NCBI RefSeq assembly: GCF_018860915.1
Contig: NZ_JAHKQD010000044.1
Location: 1 to 64,000, forward strand
Direction of reading: 5' to 3'
Length of the DNA: 64,000 nt
Source of the DNA: Colwellia sp. C2M11
GTDB lineage: Bacteria > Pseudomonadota > Gammaproteobacteria > Enterobacterales > Alteromonadaceae
Made by a program: the position numbers and the translations under genes. The notes under the pieces were generated by a model. The model was not told the origin of the DNA. It saw only the letters and a program-made list of their open reading frames with translations, and searched no databases. Shown here one piece after another: positions 55,315-64,000 of the stretch. Numbering within the stretch: position 1 is the stretch's first letter; each line of letters starts with the position of its first letter.

Positions 55315-57297
55315 ATGAAGGAACCAATGCGTCAACTTTATAAAGTAATATTACTAACCACTGTTATTATGCTTCAAGCTTGTGGCAGCTCAGAAGATAA
55401 AACTGTTTTTTCTATTTCTGCTGATGTAAGTGAAGTGAGTTTTAGTAATGAGTTTTTACAAGAGTCAACAGAGAGCATTGCAATAAATGTAAGTTTTGTT
55501 GGTGACGGTGTTTTAGTCGGCTTTTCTCCTGAAGCCATTTCTGCGCCGTGGTTAGAATATCGAACTGAAAACGTTACCGAGAATTCAGCCACTGTTTTTA
55601 TTGATGTTATTAATGCTCAATTCTTACTTACTGATACCTATAACACTACATTACGATTAGCGACAAGTAATGAAGACTCGAGTAAGTTTGCTTTTCATGA
55701 TATTGATATTTCGTTACTAATTTGGAATTTAGCGGTAGATACTGAAAAAGTTAGCTATAGCGGTACTTTTGGTGATGAAACTATTCCTGCACAAAGTATT
55801 TCTATCTTAACTGAAGAGAAAGAATGGACAGCAAGTACCGATGTTGACTGGTTGTCATTAGATATTACCTCTGGCATTGGTGAAACAGAAATAGTCGTCA
55901 CTCCTGATATCAGTGAATTTACTGAGCCAGGTTTACAACAAGGTAATATTATATTAACGGATATAGATTCAGGTGAAATAAAGCTAGTGCCAGTAGAAGT
56001 GGCGTTAGATAATGTTTATTTACTTGCCGATCAAACTGCAGTGGCCTTAAGTGCAACCAATAGTATTTCAACATTAGAAAAAACGGTATCAGTTAGTAAT
56101 AATGCTGATTTAGATATTAGCTGGACAGCGACAACTGACGCGAATTGGCTGACGTTAACAAAAGACAATAATGAGCAATTAACAATAACGGCTGATGCGA
56201 GCCTTGCATCAGCGAATAATAATTCATCGGCTCAAGTGACTATTTCTGCTGACTCCGGTATAGCAGCGATCAGTGAAACGATTACTATCAATTTTTATAA
56301 CAGTAGCCAAGATGTAAGTAATAACGTTATTACGCCGTTGGCTATCAATAGTAGTGAAATCGTAACTTCCCCATTAAAGCCTGTTTTTTATCTTGGTGTA
56401 GGAAATGAGCTACTTACTTACCATCAATATACTGGTGAGCTTGAATCCAGTGTAGAAATATCTCCAGAAGGCACTATCCTCGAGCAATTAATCATACATC
56501 CCAATGGTGATTATTTGTTGGTAAAAGCCACTGAAATAGTGACACAAGAAGATGAAACTAGCACTGAAGTGGTTCATCGCTATAGTGTTTCACTTGACGA
56601 TTACAGCATTACTGAAATTATTGACACAGACATCATTAGTGAACCAATCGCTATTGTTCGTTTGTCAGGGCGTTATTTTGTCATAACACAAGCATTTGAG
56701 TTTGCGGATGAAAATCTTAATGTACTGTTTTGGGATGCTCCCAATGCGTTTCTTGTCAGTAAAGTAGCTGTCGCGTCTCAAGCTAATACACTGTTTGCTT
56801 TAGATAATAGTACGGCAAGCTTTAAACGCTATATTCCACAAGTAAATGACTTTGGTGATGATAAAGTCTCAGTTTCGTTAACGCATGAGTATCATCCAGA
56901 ATTATTAGCTGATGACCAGGTTATTTTCGATTTTATGGTGACGAGTGATGAAGCGAATATTTATGCGCTTAGTCAAAGTAGCGAATGGATCAGTTTTGAT
57001 GGTGATAACTTTGTCGATAATGGTTTATTAGAAGCCAGCGAAAGTGTTGTGACACTATCGTTAGTTAAAAATAGTAATGATCAGCCAAATTATTACAGAT
57101 TTAATAGTGCTAATGAACTTGGCTTCTACTTAGATGTTTATGATAACCACCAAACAATTTCATCGACCACCTATACTCAAGGAAGTCAGCCAGCAAACCT
57201 TAGGTTATCAGGAGATGATCAACGTTTAATTATTTATGTTGATTCGTCAAGTGATGGTGAGCTTGATTCTCAAATAGAGCTAGTCACTATTCCCTAA
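55315..57297 (+). CDS. Lipoprotein with BACON-like domains and propeller-like C terminus
   Basis: This 660-residue lipoprotein has the lipobox MLQAC (Cys about 23). Two or three BACON-like beta domains follow (about 30-350): motifs EWTASTDVDWLSLDITSGIG and SWTATTDANWLTLTKDNN are the usual W-x-A-x-x-x-x-W-L pattern. The C-terminal ~320 residues resemble propeller blades. A GTG at 55294 extends the frame, but the ATG at 55315 has AGGA seven bases upstream. BACON domains bind carbohydrate or mucin in some Bacteroidetes; binding here is inferred. Confidence 0.78.
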   Translation: MKEPMRQLYKVILLTTVIMLQACGSSEDKTVFSISADVSEVSFSNEFLQESTESIAINVSFVGDGVLVGFSPEAISAPWLEYRTENVTENSATVFIDVINAQFLLTDTYNTTLRLATSNEDSSKFAFHDIDISLLIWNLAVDTEKVSYSGTFGDETIPAQSISILTEEKEWTASTDVDWLSLDITSGIGETEIVVTPDISEFTEPGLQQGNIILTDIDSGEIKLVPVEVALDNVYLLADQTAVALSATNSISTLEKTVSVSNNADLDISWTATTDANWLTLTKDNNEQLTITADASLASANNNSSAQVTISADSGIAAISETITINFYNSSQDVSNNVITPLAINSSEIVTSPLKPVFYLGVGNELLTYHQYTGELESSVEISPEGTILEQLIIHPNGDYLLVKATEIVTQEDETSTEVVHRYSVSLDDYSITEIIDTDIISEPIAIVRLSGRYFVITQAFEFADENLNVLFWDAPNAFLVSKVAVASQANTLFALDNSTASFKRYIPQVNDFGDDKVSVSLTHEYHPELLADDQVIFDFMVTSDEANIYALSQSSEWISFDGDNFVDNGLLEASESVVTLSLVKNSNDQPNYYRFNSANELGFYLDVYDNHQTISSTTYTQGSQPANLRLSGDDQRLIIYVDSSSDGELDSQIELVTIP

Positions 57298-57324
57298 TAG
57301 TATTCTTTTACTATTCTAATTATG

Positions 57325-57349
57325 AAAGGAGCATTTTGCTCCTTTTTTG
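57325..57349 (+). terminator. Terminator after the BACON-like lipoprotein
   Basis: Arms AAAGGAGCA and TGCTCCTTT enclose a three-base loop and run into TTTTG, 27 bp after the stop codon. Confidence 0.9.
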
Positions 57350-57522
57350 TTTCTTAAGCGTAGGCTAATAACCAGTACGTATAAAAAACAGTCAATATGG
57401 ACGAAAATCTTCTTTCAAAAAAGTGAAGAACATGATTTAATCAAACAACTGTTTGAGGTCAGACCACTGACCATTTGTGTCAGCTATTATAAATTGACAA
57501 AAATAAATATTGGAGAAGCACT

Positions 57523-59319
57523 ATGCCAGAATATAAAGCACCGATTAGAGACATGAAGTTTGTCATGCAAGAACTACTTGATTGCGACAGTCATTATCAA
57601 AAATTAGGTTATGAAGATGCTAGCCTTGATATGGTTGATGCTATTATGAGTGAAGCTGCTAAATTCACCGAGCAAGTTATTGCACCTATTAATAAAACTG
57701 GTGATGAGCAAGGTTGTACCTGGAATGATGGCGTAGTAACCACTCCTGATGGTTTTAAAGAAGCTTATCAGCAGTACGTTGAAGGTGGTTGGCCAACATT
57801 AGCACAAAACGTTGATTTTGGTGGACAAGGTTTACCTCATTCATTGAATACTGCGTTAAATGAATTTTTTTCTGCTGCTAACCATAGCTTTGCTATGTAC
57901 CCCGGCTTAAGTCATGGTGCTTTAGCAACAATTGAAGAGCATGGAAGCGAAGTTCAAAAAAATACTTTTATGCCTAAATTGGTTGAAGGTACTTGGACAG
58001 GCACTATGTGTTTAACTGAACCTCATTGTGGTACAGACTTAGGTATGTTGCGTACAAAAGCAGAGCTCAATGATGATGGTAGCTATGCGATAACCGGAAC
58101 AAAAATCTTTATTTCAGCGGGGGAGCATGATTTATCTGACAATATTGTTCATATAGTTATCGCCAGAATTCCAGGCTCTCCAGAAGGAAGTCGTGGTATC
58201 TCATTGTTTATAGTGCCTAAATTCAATGTAACCGACGCTGGTGAAGTCAGCGATAGAAATGCGGTAACTTGTGGTTCAATTGAACACAAAATGGGTATCA
58301 ATGCGAACGCTACGTGTGTGATCAATTTTGATGGCGCAAAAGGCTATTTAATTGGTGAAATTAACCGTGGTTTAAATTGCATGTTTACTTTTATGAATGC
58401 TGCACGTTTAGGTGTTGCTAGTGAAGGGGTTGCAGCAGCAGATGCGTCTTTCCAAGGGGCATTAGCTTACGCTCAAGATAGATTACAAATGCGTTCTTTA
58501 TCAGGTGTGAAAAATCCAAACGGACCAGCCGATCCTATTATCGTTCATCCAGATGTTCGTCGTATGCTCCTAACACAAAAATCTATTGCTGAAGGTGGCC
58601 GAGCATTAATTGGTTATTTAGCGCAATTAGTTGATATTGGTCATGCAAGTAAAGATGAAGCTGAAAAAGCAATAGCCGAAAGTAAATTAGCGTTATTAAC
58701 ACCTATTGCTAAAGCCTTCTTAACTGAACTAGGCTTAGAATGTACAAGTCATGGCGTACAAGTATTTGGTGGTCATGGCTTTATTAAAGAGTGGGGCATG
58801 GAACAGTTAATGCGTGATACTAAAATTAGCTGCTTATACGAAGGTACTACCGGTATTCAAGCACTTGATTTATTAGCACGTAAGATTTTAGGCTCGAAAG
58901 GTGAGATATTGAAGCCGTTTGGCGCTGAAGTTACCGCATTCTGTGTTGCCAATGCCGGCGATGAAGCGATGCAAGAATTCATTCAACCTATTATGACCTT
59001 TGGTGGTGATTGGCAGAAAATGACTGAAACCTTAGGTTTGAAAGCAATGCAGAACCCTGACGAAATTGGTGCTGCATCGGTAGATTACTTGATGTACTCA
59101 GGTTATTTAACCTTGGCTTATTTCTGGGCGAAAATGGCGAAAGTAGCACAAGAGAAATTAGCGGCTAGTGATGACGATAAAGCTTTTTATCAAGCTAAAA
59201 TCAAAACAGCACGTTTCTATTTCCAACGAATTTTACCAAGAGCAAACGGCCATGCAGCTTGTGTAGCTAATGGTGCTGAATCAATGATGGCATTAGATAG
59301 TGAAGAATTTATTTTCTAA
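57523..59319 (+). CDS. Acyl-CoA dehydrogenase, DmdC-like
   Basis: This 598-residue FAD enzyme resembles the long acyl-CoA dehydrogenases annotated as 3-methylmercaptopropionyl-CoA dehydrogenase. It has MCLTEPHCGTDLGML and GTKIFISAGEHDL (FAD and substrate contacts), the C-terminal GGHGFIKEWGMEQLMRD and catalytic-loop CLYEGTTGIQALDL, and an extra C-terminal domain to 598. Homologues act in beta-oxidation, DMSP demethylation or amino acid breakdown; no other dmd gene is present, so the substrate is open. It is a single gene closed by a strong terminator. Confidence 0.9.
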   Translation: MPEYKAPIRDMKFVMQELLDCDSHYQKLGYEDASLDMVDAIMSEAAKFTEQVIAPINKTGDEQGCTWNDGVVTTPDGFKEAYQQYVEGGWPTLAQNVDFGGQGLPHSLNTALNEFFSAANHSFAMYPGLSHGALATIEEHGSEVQKNTFMPKLVEGTWTGTMCLTEPHCGTDLGMLRTKAELNDDGSYAITGTKIFISAGEHDLSDNIVHIVIARIPGSPEGSRGISLFIVPKFNVTDAGEVSDRNAVTCGSIEHKMGINANATCVINFDGAKGYLIGEINRGLNCMFTFMNAARLGVASEGVAAADASFQGALAYAQDRLQMRSLSGVKNPNGPADPIIVHPDVRRMLLTQKSIAEGGRALIGYLAQLVDIGHASKDEAEKAIAESKLALLTPIAKAFLTELGLECTSHGVQVFGGHGFIKEWGMEQLMRDTKISCLYEGTTGIQALDLLARKILGSKGEILKPFGAEVTAFCVANAGDEAMQEFIQPIMTFGGDWQKMTETLGLKAMQNPDEIGAASVDYLMYSGYLTLAYFWAKMAKVAQEKLAASDDDKAFYQAKIKTARFYFQRILPRANGHAACVANGAESMMALDSEEFIF

Positions 59320-59339
59320 GTATATCTGCAGTGTTATCT

Positions 59340-59370
59340 AAAAAAGGGAAGCTATATGCTTCCCTTTTTT
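59340..59370 (+). terminator. Terminator after the acyl-CoA dehydrogenase
   Basis: A 12-bp stem AAAAAGGGAAGC / GCTTCCCTTTTT with a TATAT loop and a T run starts 21 bp after the stop codon. Confidence 0.93.
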
Positions 59371-59409
59371 GTATTAATATAGCCACTATACGACTAATAT
59401 TTATCTATT

Positions 59410-59566
59410 ATACCAATCTCACTAGCTATGTGATCATTTCTACTTGCTACAATCACCAACTACATCGTTATTTAATAATTAGCACAACGAGTTATTGAAA
59501 TAAATGCCTCGTATTTGTCAATTTTTCTACGTATAAAATTGTTCACCTAATTAATGAAACTGGTAT
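59410..59566. repeat. MITE-like dispersed repeat, copy 3
   Basis: This 157-bp copy has the same ends ATACCAATCTCACTA and TTAATGAAACTGGTAT. It is five bases shorter than the others, with TTATTTAATAATTAG where copy 1 has TTATTTATTTAATAATTAG. Its right end forms the last six codons and stop of the truncated GMC gene, marking the break point. Confidence 0.85.
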
Positions 59567-59783
59567 TATTTTGTGATGATTCAAGTGCAGAGTGAAATTG
59601 CCAATTACGAATCTTATCTTTGATTAATTCGATAATCCCTATTGGCATATGAATGCTCCAGTGACTATCCTTAGGGCCGGCTTCAAATAAATAAATTTGA
59701 TATTTACCACAAGTGGATAATTTGTCAGCTAACACGCATCCTGCCGAGCCGGCACCAATAATAATAAAATCAAAATTATTCAT
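59547..59783 (-). pseudogene. GMC oxidoreductase, N-terminal fragment cut by MITE
   Basis: Only the first ~72 residues of a choline-dehydrogenase-like GMC flavoprotein remain: MNNFDFIIIGAGSAGCVLAD, the GxGxxG FAD site, and LFEAGPKDSHWSIHMPIGI. Full members have about 530 residues. The reading frame then enters the right end of repeat copy 3, which supplies NTSFIN and the stop. A good ribosome site (AGAGGAAAG) still precedes the ATG, so the loss may be recent. The rest of the gene is not in the window. Confidence 0.88.
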
Positions 59784-59951
59784 AAAGCTTTCCTCTACAA
59801 ACTAGGTCAGACCGCCATGAGCTAAATTATTGATGATTTCAAGATTAATGATCAAGGGAATTTTAGTAAAAAGTATTACGATTTTTTGTTTTATTTTTTG
59901 AAATAATAAGTATGCTGTGATCAAAATAAATAACAAAGATCATGAATAACA

Positions 59952-61172
59952 ATGAAACTTCCTCAAATCGGTCCTGCATTTTTAGTCACCGCTGCCTTTA
60001 TTGGCCCAGGCACAGTTATTACCGCTTCTATTGCGGGTGCTGATTATGGCTTCGCTTTATTATGGGCATTGCTATTTTCAGTCCTTGCGACGTTAATTTT
60101 ACAAGAAATGACTGCTCGTTTGGGTATCGTTACCCAAAAAGGTTTAGGTGAGAATATCCGTCAAGCGTGTACAAATCCTTTATTAAGAGGCTTGGCTATT
60201 ACCTTAGTTTTGTCTGCTATTGTGGTTGGTAATAGTGCTTATCAAAGTGGTAATATTTCTGGTGCTAGCTTAGGGCTGGTAGGGATTTTTGAAGACATAG
60301 GTGTAAAATTTAGTTCTGCTCAAACAGTGTTTTCAATTCTCATTGGTGCTATTGCCTTTTTCTTATTAATTTCAGGTAGCTATAAACTTATTGAAACAGC
60401 ACTTATTTTGTTAGTGTCAATAATGAGTTTAGCGTTCATTATCACCTTTTTGTTAACAAAACCCGATGTGATGGTGTTATTGTCAGGTTTATTTAAACCA
60501 ATTATACCTGATGGTGCTACATTAACTGTGATTGCGTTAATTGGTTCAACTATTGTGCCCTATAATTTATTCTTACATGCTTCAAGTGTGAGTAAAAAAT
60601 GGCAGTCCATTGCTGACTTACCGCAAGCGAGAAAAGATTTGTATATCTCACTTCCGCTTGGTGGCTTAATTTCTATGGCTATTCTATCTACAGCCGCCAC
60701 TGCTTTTTTTGGTTCGCAGGTCTCAATCACGTCAGCAGCCGATATAGCACCGGCATTAAAGCCCTTGTTTGGTGATATGGCGAGTATTTTTATTGGTATT
60801 GGACTGTTTGCTTCTGGAATTTCGTCAGCAGTTACCGCGCCATTAGCGGCAGCCTTTGCCTTGAGCGGGATTTTAAATTCGAGTAAGGATTTACACTCTA
60901 ATAGCTTTAAAGCTATTTGGATAGTGGTACTATTTTTAGGAGTACTAGGCTCTAGCTTAGGTTATAAGCCAATTGCCGTAATTTGGTTTGCACAAATAGC
61001 CAATGGTATTTTACTTCCTATAGTGACAATTTTTTTATTATGGATAATGAATACTAAGGTGCTCGGCGAGCATAAAAACAATATTTGGCAAAATACCCTT
61101 GGGGCAATCGTTGTTCTTGTTTCATTACTATTAAGTGGTCGAAGCTTAATGTCAGCGTTTGGTTTTTTATAA
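59952..61172 (+). CDS. Nramp-related transporter with altered metal site
   Basis: This 406-residue protein has about eleven helices and Nramp-like sequence (GPAFLVTAAFIGPGTVITAS, IGSTIVPYNLFLHASSVSKK). In Nramp/MntH the metal is bound by Asp and Asn of DPGN in helix 1 and a Met in helix 6. Here helix 1 reads GPGT (18-21) and the helix 6 position is Val (STIVP, about 201), so three ligands are changed. It is therefore unlikely to be a standard Mn/Fe importer; relatives with such changes may carry other substrates. It is divergent from the GMC remnant and precedes nosD by 102 bp. Confidence 0.82.
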   Translation: MKLPQIGPAFLVTAAFIGPGTVITASIAGADYGFALLWALLFSVLATLILQEMTARLGIVTQKGLGENIRQACTNPLLRGLAITLVLSAIVVGNSAYQSGNISGASLGLVGIFEDIGVKFSSAQTVFSILIGAIAFFLLISGSYKLIETALILLVSIMSLAFIITFLLTKPDVMVLLSGLFKPIIPDGATLTVIALIGSTIVPYNLFLHASSVSKKWQSIADLPQARKDLYISLPLGGLISMAILSTAATAFFGSQVSITSAADIAPALKPLFGDMASIFIGIGLFASGISSAVTAPLAAAFALSGILNSSKDLHSNSFKAIWIVVLFLGVLGSSLGYKPIAVIWFAQIANGILLPIVTIFLLWIMNTKVLGEHKNNIWQNTLGAIVVLVSLLLSGRSLMSAFGFL

Positions 61173-61200
61173 AAATTTAGAGCAGTAATTTGTCGGTTCT

Positions 61201-61214
61201 TTATTTAAGATCAA
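61201..61214 (+). promoter_or_regulatory. FNR-like site upstream of nosD
   Basis: TTATTTAAGATCAA matches TTGAT-N4-ATCAA at 8 of 10 defined positions and lies about 67 bp upstream of the nosD start, a usual distance for an activating FNR/DNR site on a denitrification operon. Confidence 0.5.
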
Positions 61215-61274
61215 CAGCTAATTAGTTATAAATGTTATGCTATTAACATATGAAAACTCAGTGAAGAGCTCACC

Positions 61275-62636
61275 TTGCTAGGCTTTAAAAAAAGACCATC
61301 GTTCTTGCTAGTACTACTATTGGTTATAGCTAGCTATAACCAATATACCTTTGCCAAAGTAACGCCTGTAACGGTAAATGACGATTTACAAAAAGTGCTT
61401 AATGCCAGTCAAGATGGTGATGTTATTACCTTGTCGGCTGGGAAATACCTAGGTAACTTTATTATTGCTAAACAAATTACCTTGCGTGGCGAAAACGGAA
61501 CCGTCATTGACGCTCAAGGCCACGGACATGGGCTTGTACTAAAAAATTCTTATATCACCATTGATAGCCTAAATATTATTAATTGGGGGGCTGATCTTGA
61601 TAAAGAAAATTCAGGTATTTACGTTAATAACCAAAGAATCAATGAAAGAGCTGTGGGCTTAGTTATTAAAAATAATAGTTTGTCAGGAGATGGCTTTGGG
61701 ATTTGGCTCAATCATGCGACTAAGGCAACGATAGTTAATAATAAAGTGAATGGTAATTTATCATTACCTTCCGCTAAAAGAGGTAATGGCATACAAGCGA
61801 CTAATATAACTCATAGTCATATTGTTAATAATGACGTCTCTGAAGTACGTGATGGCATTTATGTTATCGCGAGTCAGCATAATCTAATAGAAAAAAACAC
61901 TGTGCATAACCTACGTTATGGTATTCATTACATGAATTCTAACGATAATGTCGTGAAGGATAATACTGCTTACAACACTCGGGCAGGTTATGCTTTAATG
62001 AGCTCTAGTCATTTAACGGTTACAGGTAATAAAGTCACCAGCAGTGAAGATTACGGGTTTTTATTAAATTTCTTGGATGAATCTATTCTTAGTGATAATT
62101 ACATCAAAAATGTATGGACTAAGCCTGAAAATGTAATGGCAGGGCGCGCCGGTAAAGGTTTTTTTGTTTATAACTCAAGTGCTAACGTATTAGAGAATAA
62201 TACTGTTGATACCACCGAAATAGGCATTCATTTAACGGCAGGTTCAGAAAACATGCAAGTTTATGGCAACAATTTTATTAATAATCCAACACCTGTGAAG
62301 TATGTATCGAATACCGAACAAGAATGGAGTAAAGACGGTCGTGGTAATTACTGGAGTAGCTATCTTGGCTGGGATATAGATAAAGACGGCATCGGTGATA
62401 CTATTTTTGAGCCTAATGACGGTATTGATCAATTAGTATGGCAATACCCAGAAATGAAAATGATAATGGATAGCCCTGCTATCGTAATTTTACGTTGGGT
62501 ACAGAAACAATTTCCAATCTTAAAGTCACCGGGAGTCACCGATAGTTACCCATTAATGAAGCCTTATTTTTATCAAGAAAAACCGAGTGATAATTCATTA
62601 TCCGTTAATCAGTTAACGCCAAGGACTGTTCAATAA
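61275..62636 (+). CDS. nosD: Nitrous oxide reductase maturation protein NosD
   Basis: This 453-residue periplasmic protein has a signal peptide (about 8-28) and a right-handed beta-helix of carbohydrate-binding/CASH repeats such as GIWLNHATKATIVNNKVNGN and GIHYMNSNDNVVKDNTAYNT. The C-terminal GNYWSSYLGWDIDKDGIGDT is characteristic of NosD. NosD works with NosFY to deliver copper/sulfur for the CuZ centre of N2O reductase. The start is a TTG with GAAGAG upstream. nosZ and nosR are not immediately upstream; the Nramp gene is. Confidence 0.93.
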   Translation: MLGFKKRPSFLLVLLLVIASYNQYTFAKVTPVTVNDDLQKVLNASQDGDVITLSAGKYLGNFIIAKQITLRGENGTVIDAQGHGHGLVLKNSYITIDSLNIINWGADLDKENSGIYVNNQRINERAVGLVIKNNSLSGDGFGIWLNHATKATIVNNKVNGNLSLPSAKRGNGIQATNITHSHIVNNDVSEVRDGIYVIASQHNLIEKNTVHNLRYGIHYMNSNDNVVKDNTAYNTRAGYALMSSSHLTVTGNKVTSSEDYGFLLNFLDESILSDNYIKNVWTKPENVMAGRAGKGFFVYNSSANVLENNTVDTTEIGIHLTAGSENMQVYGNNFINNPTPVKYVSNTEQEWSKDGRGNYWSSYLGWDIDKDGIGDTIFEPNDGIDQLVWQYPEMKMIMDSPAIVILRWVQKQFPILKSPGVTDSYPLMKPYFYQEKPSDNSLSVNQLTPRTVQ

Positions 62637-62658
62637 TGACAAGCATAGGAAAGATAAT

Positions 62659-63606
62659 ATGAGCTCCCCGCTAGTTTCATTAGTTGAAGCAGGAAAGTCT
62701 TATGGCCAACTTAACGCATTAAACGCGATAAATATGTCGTTGAATGAAGGCGAAGTGCTTGGCTTGTTTGGTCATAATGGTGCTGGTAAAACGACTATGA
62801 TGAAGCTTATTCTTGGTGTTATTTCACCAAGCTATGGCAAAGTAGAAGTGATGGGAATGGCACCTGATTTAAAAGAAGCTTGGCATTGTCGAAATAAGGT
62901 GGGATATTTACCTGAAAATGTTAGTTTTTATGAGCAGTTAACAGGGCTAGAAGTACTGACTTATTTTGTTAAGTTAAAAAGCCCTACCAACAAAGATAGT
63001 AGAAAGCAGGCAATAGATTTATTAGAACAAGTAGGCATTACTGAAGCAATACACCGTCAGGTAAAAACATACTCAAAGGGCATGCGTCAAAGGCTTGGAT
63101 TAGCGCAAGCATTTATCAATAGACCAAAGCTTTTGCTGTTAGATGAACCAACGGTTGGCCTTGATCCCGTCGCTACTCAAGACTTCTATAAAACAGTAGA
63201 CCAACTTAAGTCGACTGGCAGCAGTGTTATCTTATGTTCTCATGTACTGCCAGGTGTAGAACAGCATATTGACCGAGCAATGATTTTATCTTCTGGAAAG
63301 CTACTCGCTCTAGGAACATTGCAAGCATTACGTAAGCAAGCTGAGCTACCTGTTATTATTAAGTCGTCGGGAATAAATTACGCTATTGCTCAAAACAGTC
63401 ATTTAACACAGTACTTAAGCAATGTTTGCTCTAATACACTAAAAGTGCCAGCGCATGAAAAAATAAAGGTATTAAAGCAGTTAATTAACATGGAAGGACT
63501 TAAGGATATTGAAATAGAATCAGCAAATTTAGAACAAGTATATCAGCACTTTATTTCAGTGCATGAGCTCACATTAAAGGCAAAAGATAATGGAGCACCG
63601 AGTTAA
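62659..63606 (+). CDS. nosF: NosFY ABC transporter ATPase NosF
   Basis: This 315-residue ATPase has Walker A GHNGAGKT, signature YSKGMRQRLGLAQA and Walker B LLLLDEPTVGLDP, and the C-terminal regulatory part found in NosF. It drives the NosDFY complex for CuZ assembly. It follows nosD by 22 bp and overlaps the nosY start by one base (TAATG). Confidence 0.94.
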   Translation: MSSPLVSLVEAGKSYGQLNALNAINMSLNEGEVLGLFGHNGAGKTTMMKLILGVISPSYGKVEVMGMAPDLKEAWHCRNKVGYLPENVSFYEQLTGLEVLTYFVKLKSPTNKDSRKQAIDLLEQVGITEAIHRQVKTYSKGMRQRLGLAQAFINRPKLLLLDEPTVGLDPVATQDFYKTVDQLKSTGSSVILCSHVLPGVEQHIDRAMILSSGKLLALGTLQALRKQAELPVIIKSSGINYAIAQNSHLTQYLSNVCSNTLKVPAHEKIKVLKQLINMEGLKDIEIESANLEQVYQHFISVHELTLKAKDNGAPS

Positions 63607-64000
63607 TGCATCAAATATTTACGGTGGCTAATAAGGAGTTTCATGATGGCCTCAGAAACCGTTGGTTGGTTGCTATAACGCTAATTTTTGCGCTATTGTC
63701 TACTGGCTTAACTTACTTTGGCGCTGCAGCATCGGGTGCCGTTGGGGTTGCTTCGTTATCAACCACGCTTGCTAGTTTAGCAAGCCTGAGCGCCTTGCTT
63801 ATCCCGTTAATTGCCTTGTTATTAAGTTATGACAGCTTCGTTGGCGAGCAAGAAAGCGGTACTCTACTTTTATTACTCACTTATCCGTTAAGTAAAAGCC
63901 AATTATTACTTGGTAAGTTTATTGGCCAAGGTGGAATTATAACCCTCGCTATCCTCGTGGGTTTTGGTGTTCCAGCTATGATTTTATATGGGCAACTGGG
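63606..64000 (+). CDS. nosY: NosFY ABC transporter permease NosY, partial
   Basis: The frame from the ATG at 63606 begins MHQIFTVANKEFHDGLRNRW and stays open to the window edge (131 codons). It has the NosY pattern of an N-terminal amphipathic ANKEFHDGLRNRW segment and helices, including LIPLIALLLSYDSFVGEQES and GTLLLLLTYPLSKSQLLLGK. The 3' end, and any nosL or nosZ, lie beyond the window. Confidence 0.92.
   Translation, partial: MHQIFTVANKEFHDGLRNRWLVAITLIFALLSTGLTYFGAAASGAVGVASLSTTLASLASLSALLIPLIALLLSYDSFVGEQESGTLLLLLTYPLSKSQLLLGKFIGQGGIITLAILVGFGVPAMILYGQL

Noticed and set aside
57347-57556. 69-codon frame before the acyl-CoA dehydrogenase
   Set aside because: It starts inside the terminator at 57325-57349 and overlaps the true start of the dehydrogenase in another frame.

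Overview
The window looks like a chromosomal segment of a marine gammaproteobacterium of the Alteromonadales, most like Colwellia or a close relative. This is judged from AT-rich DNA, from protein sequences that read as Colwellia/Shewanella/Vibrio-type RraA, HslUV, PriA, DnaB, CydABX and DUF3010, and from gene order such as hslV-hslU-DUF971 next to ftsN-priA-rpmE. No rRNA, tRNA, phage, complete insertion sequence or CRISPR array was seen. The taxonomic placement is recognition, not a search result.

Layout. 1-11.6 kb is housekeeping: rraA, an EAL protein, the heat-shock operon hslV-hslU-DUF971 behind a good sigma-32 promoter, ftsN, priA, rpmE and dnaB. 11.7-20.9 kb is a methionine/cobalamin block. 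It holds metR with a MetJ operator array, an apparent remnant of metE, and a six-gene vitamin B12 uptake operon (btuD-btuC-cobO-btuF-btuB-lipoprotein). That operon is led by a cobalamin riboswitch with a MetJ-like box upstream of it. 20.9-22.1 kb encodes a two-subunit bacterioferritin plus Bfd. 22.2-34 kb holds an M13 peptidase, thrE-tetR, a PEP-CTERM pair (TPR protein plus anchor protein), a second EAL protein and small membrane proteins. 34.4-39.1 kb has a dnaK without dnaJ and a probable zinc-uptake pair with a Zur-like site. 39.4-49.8 kb is a cytochrome bd block: a Crp/Fnr regulator, then gbsR-like-cydA-cydB-cydX-cydD-cydC-DUF3365 on the minus strand, and a sigma-54 activator, with a perfect FNR box. 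50.7-54.5 kb carries a sugar-acid catabolic cassette. 54.6-59.8 kb has DUF3010, a BACON-like lipoprotein, an acyl-CoA dehydrogenase and a truncated GMC oxidoreductase. 59.9-64 kb has an atypical Nramp transporter and nosD-nosF-nosY, which runs off the end.

The most interesting reading is the methionine/B12 block. Both ends of a metE-like gene seem to remain beside metR, at the place where metE normally lies, with the middle gone. The neighbouring B12 import operon appears to respond both to cobalamin (riboswitch) and to methionine/SAM status (MetJ box). Its last gene is a cadherin-plus-propeller surface lipoprotein starting directly after the btuB stop, a plausible gammaproteobacterial counterpart of the Bacteroides BtuG B12-capture protein. 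A second theme is a 157-162 bp MITE-like repeat in three copies, one of which sits at the break point of the GMC gene.
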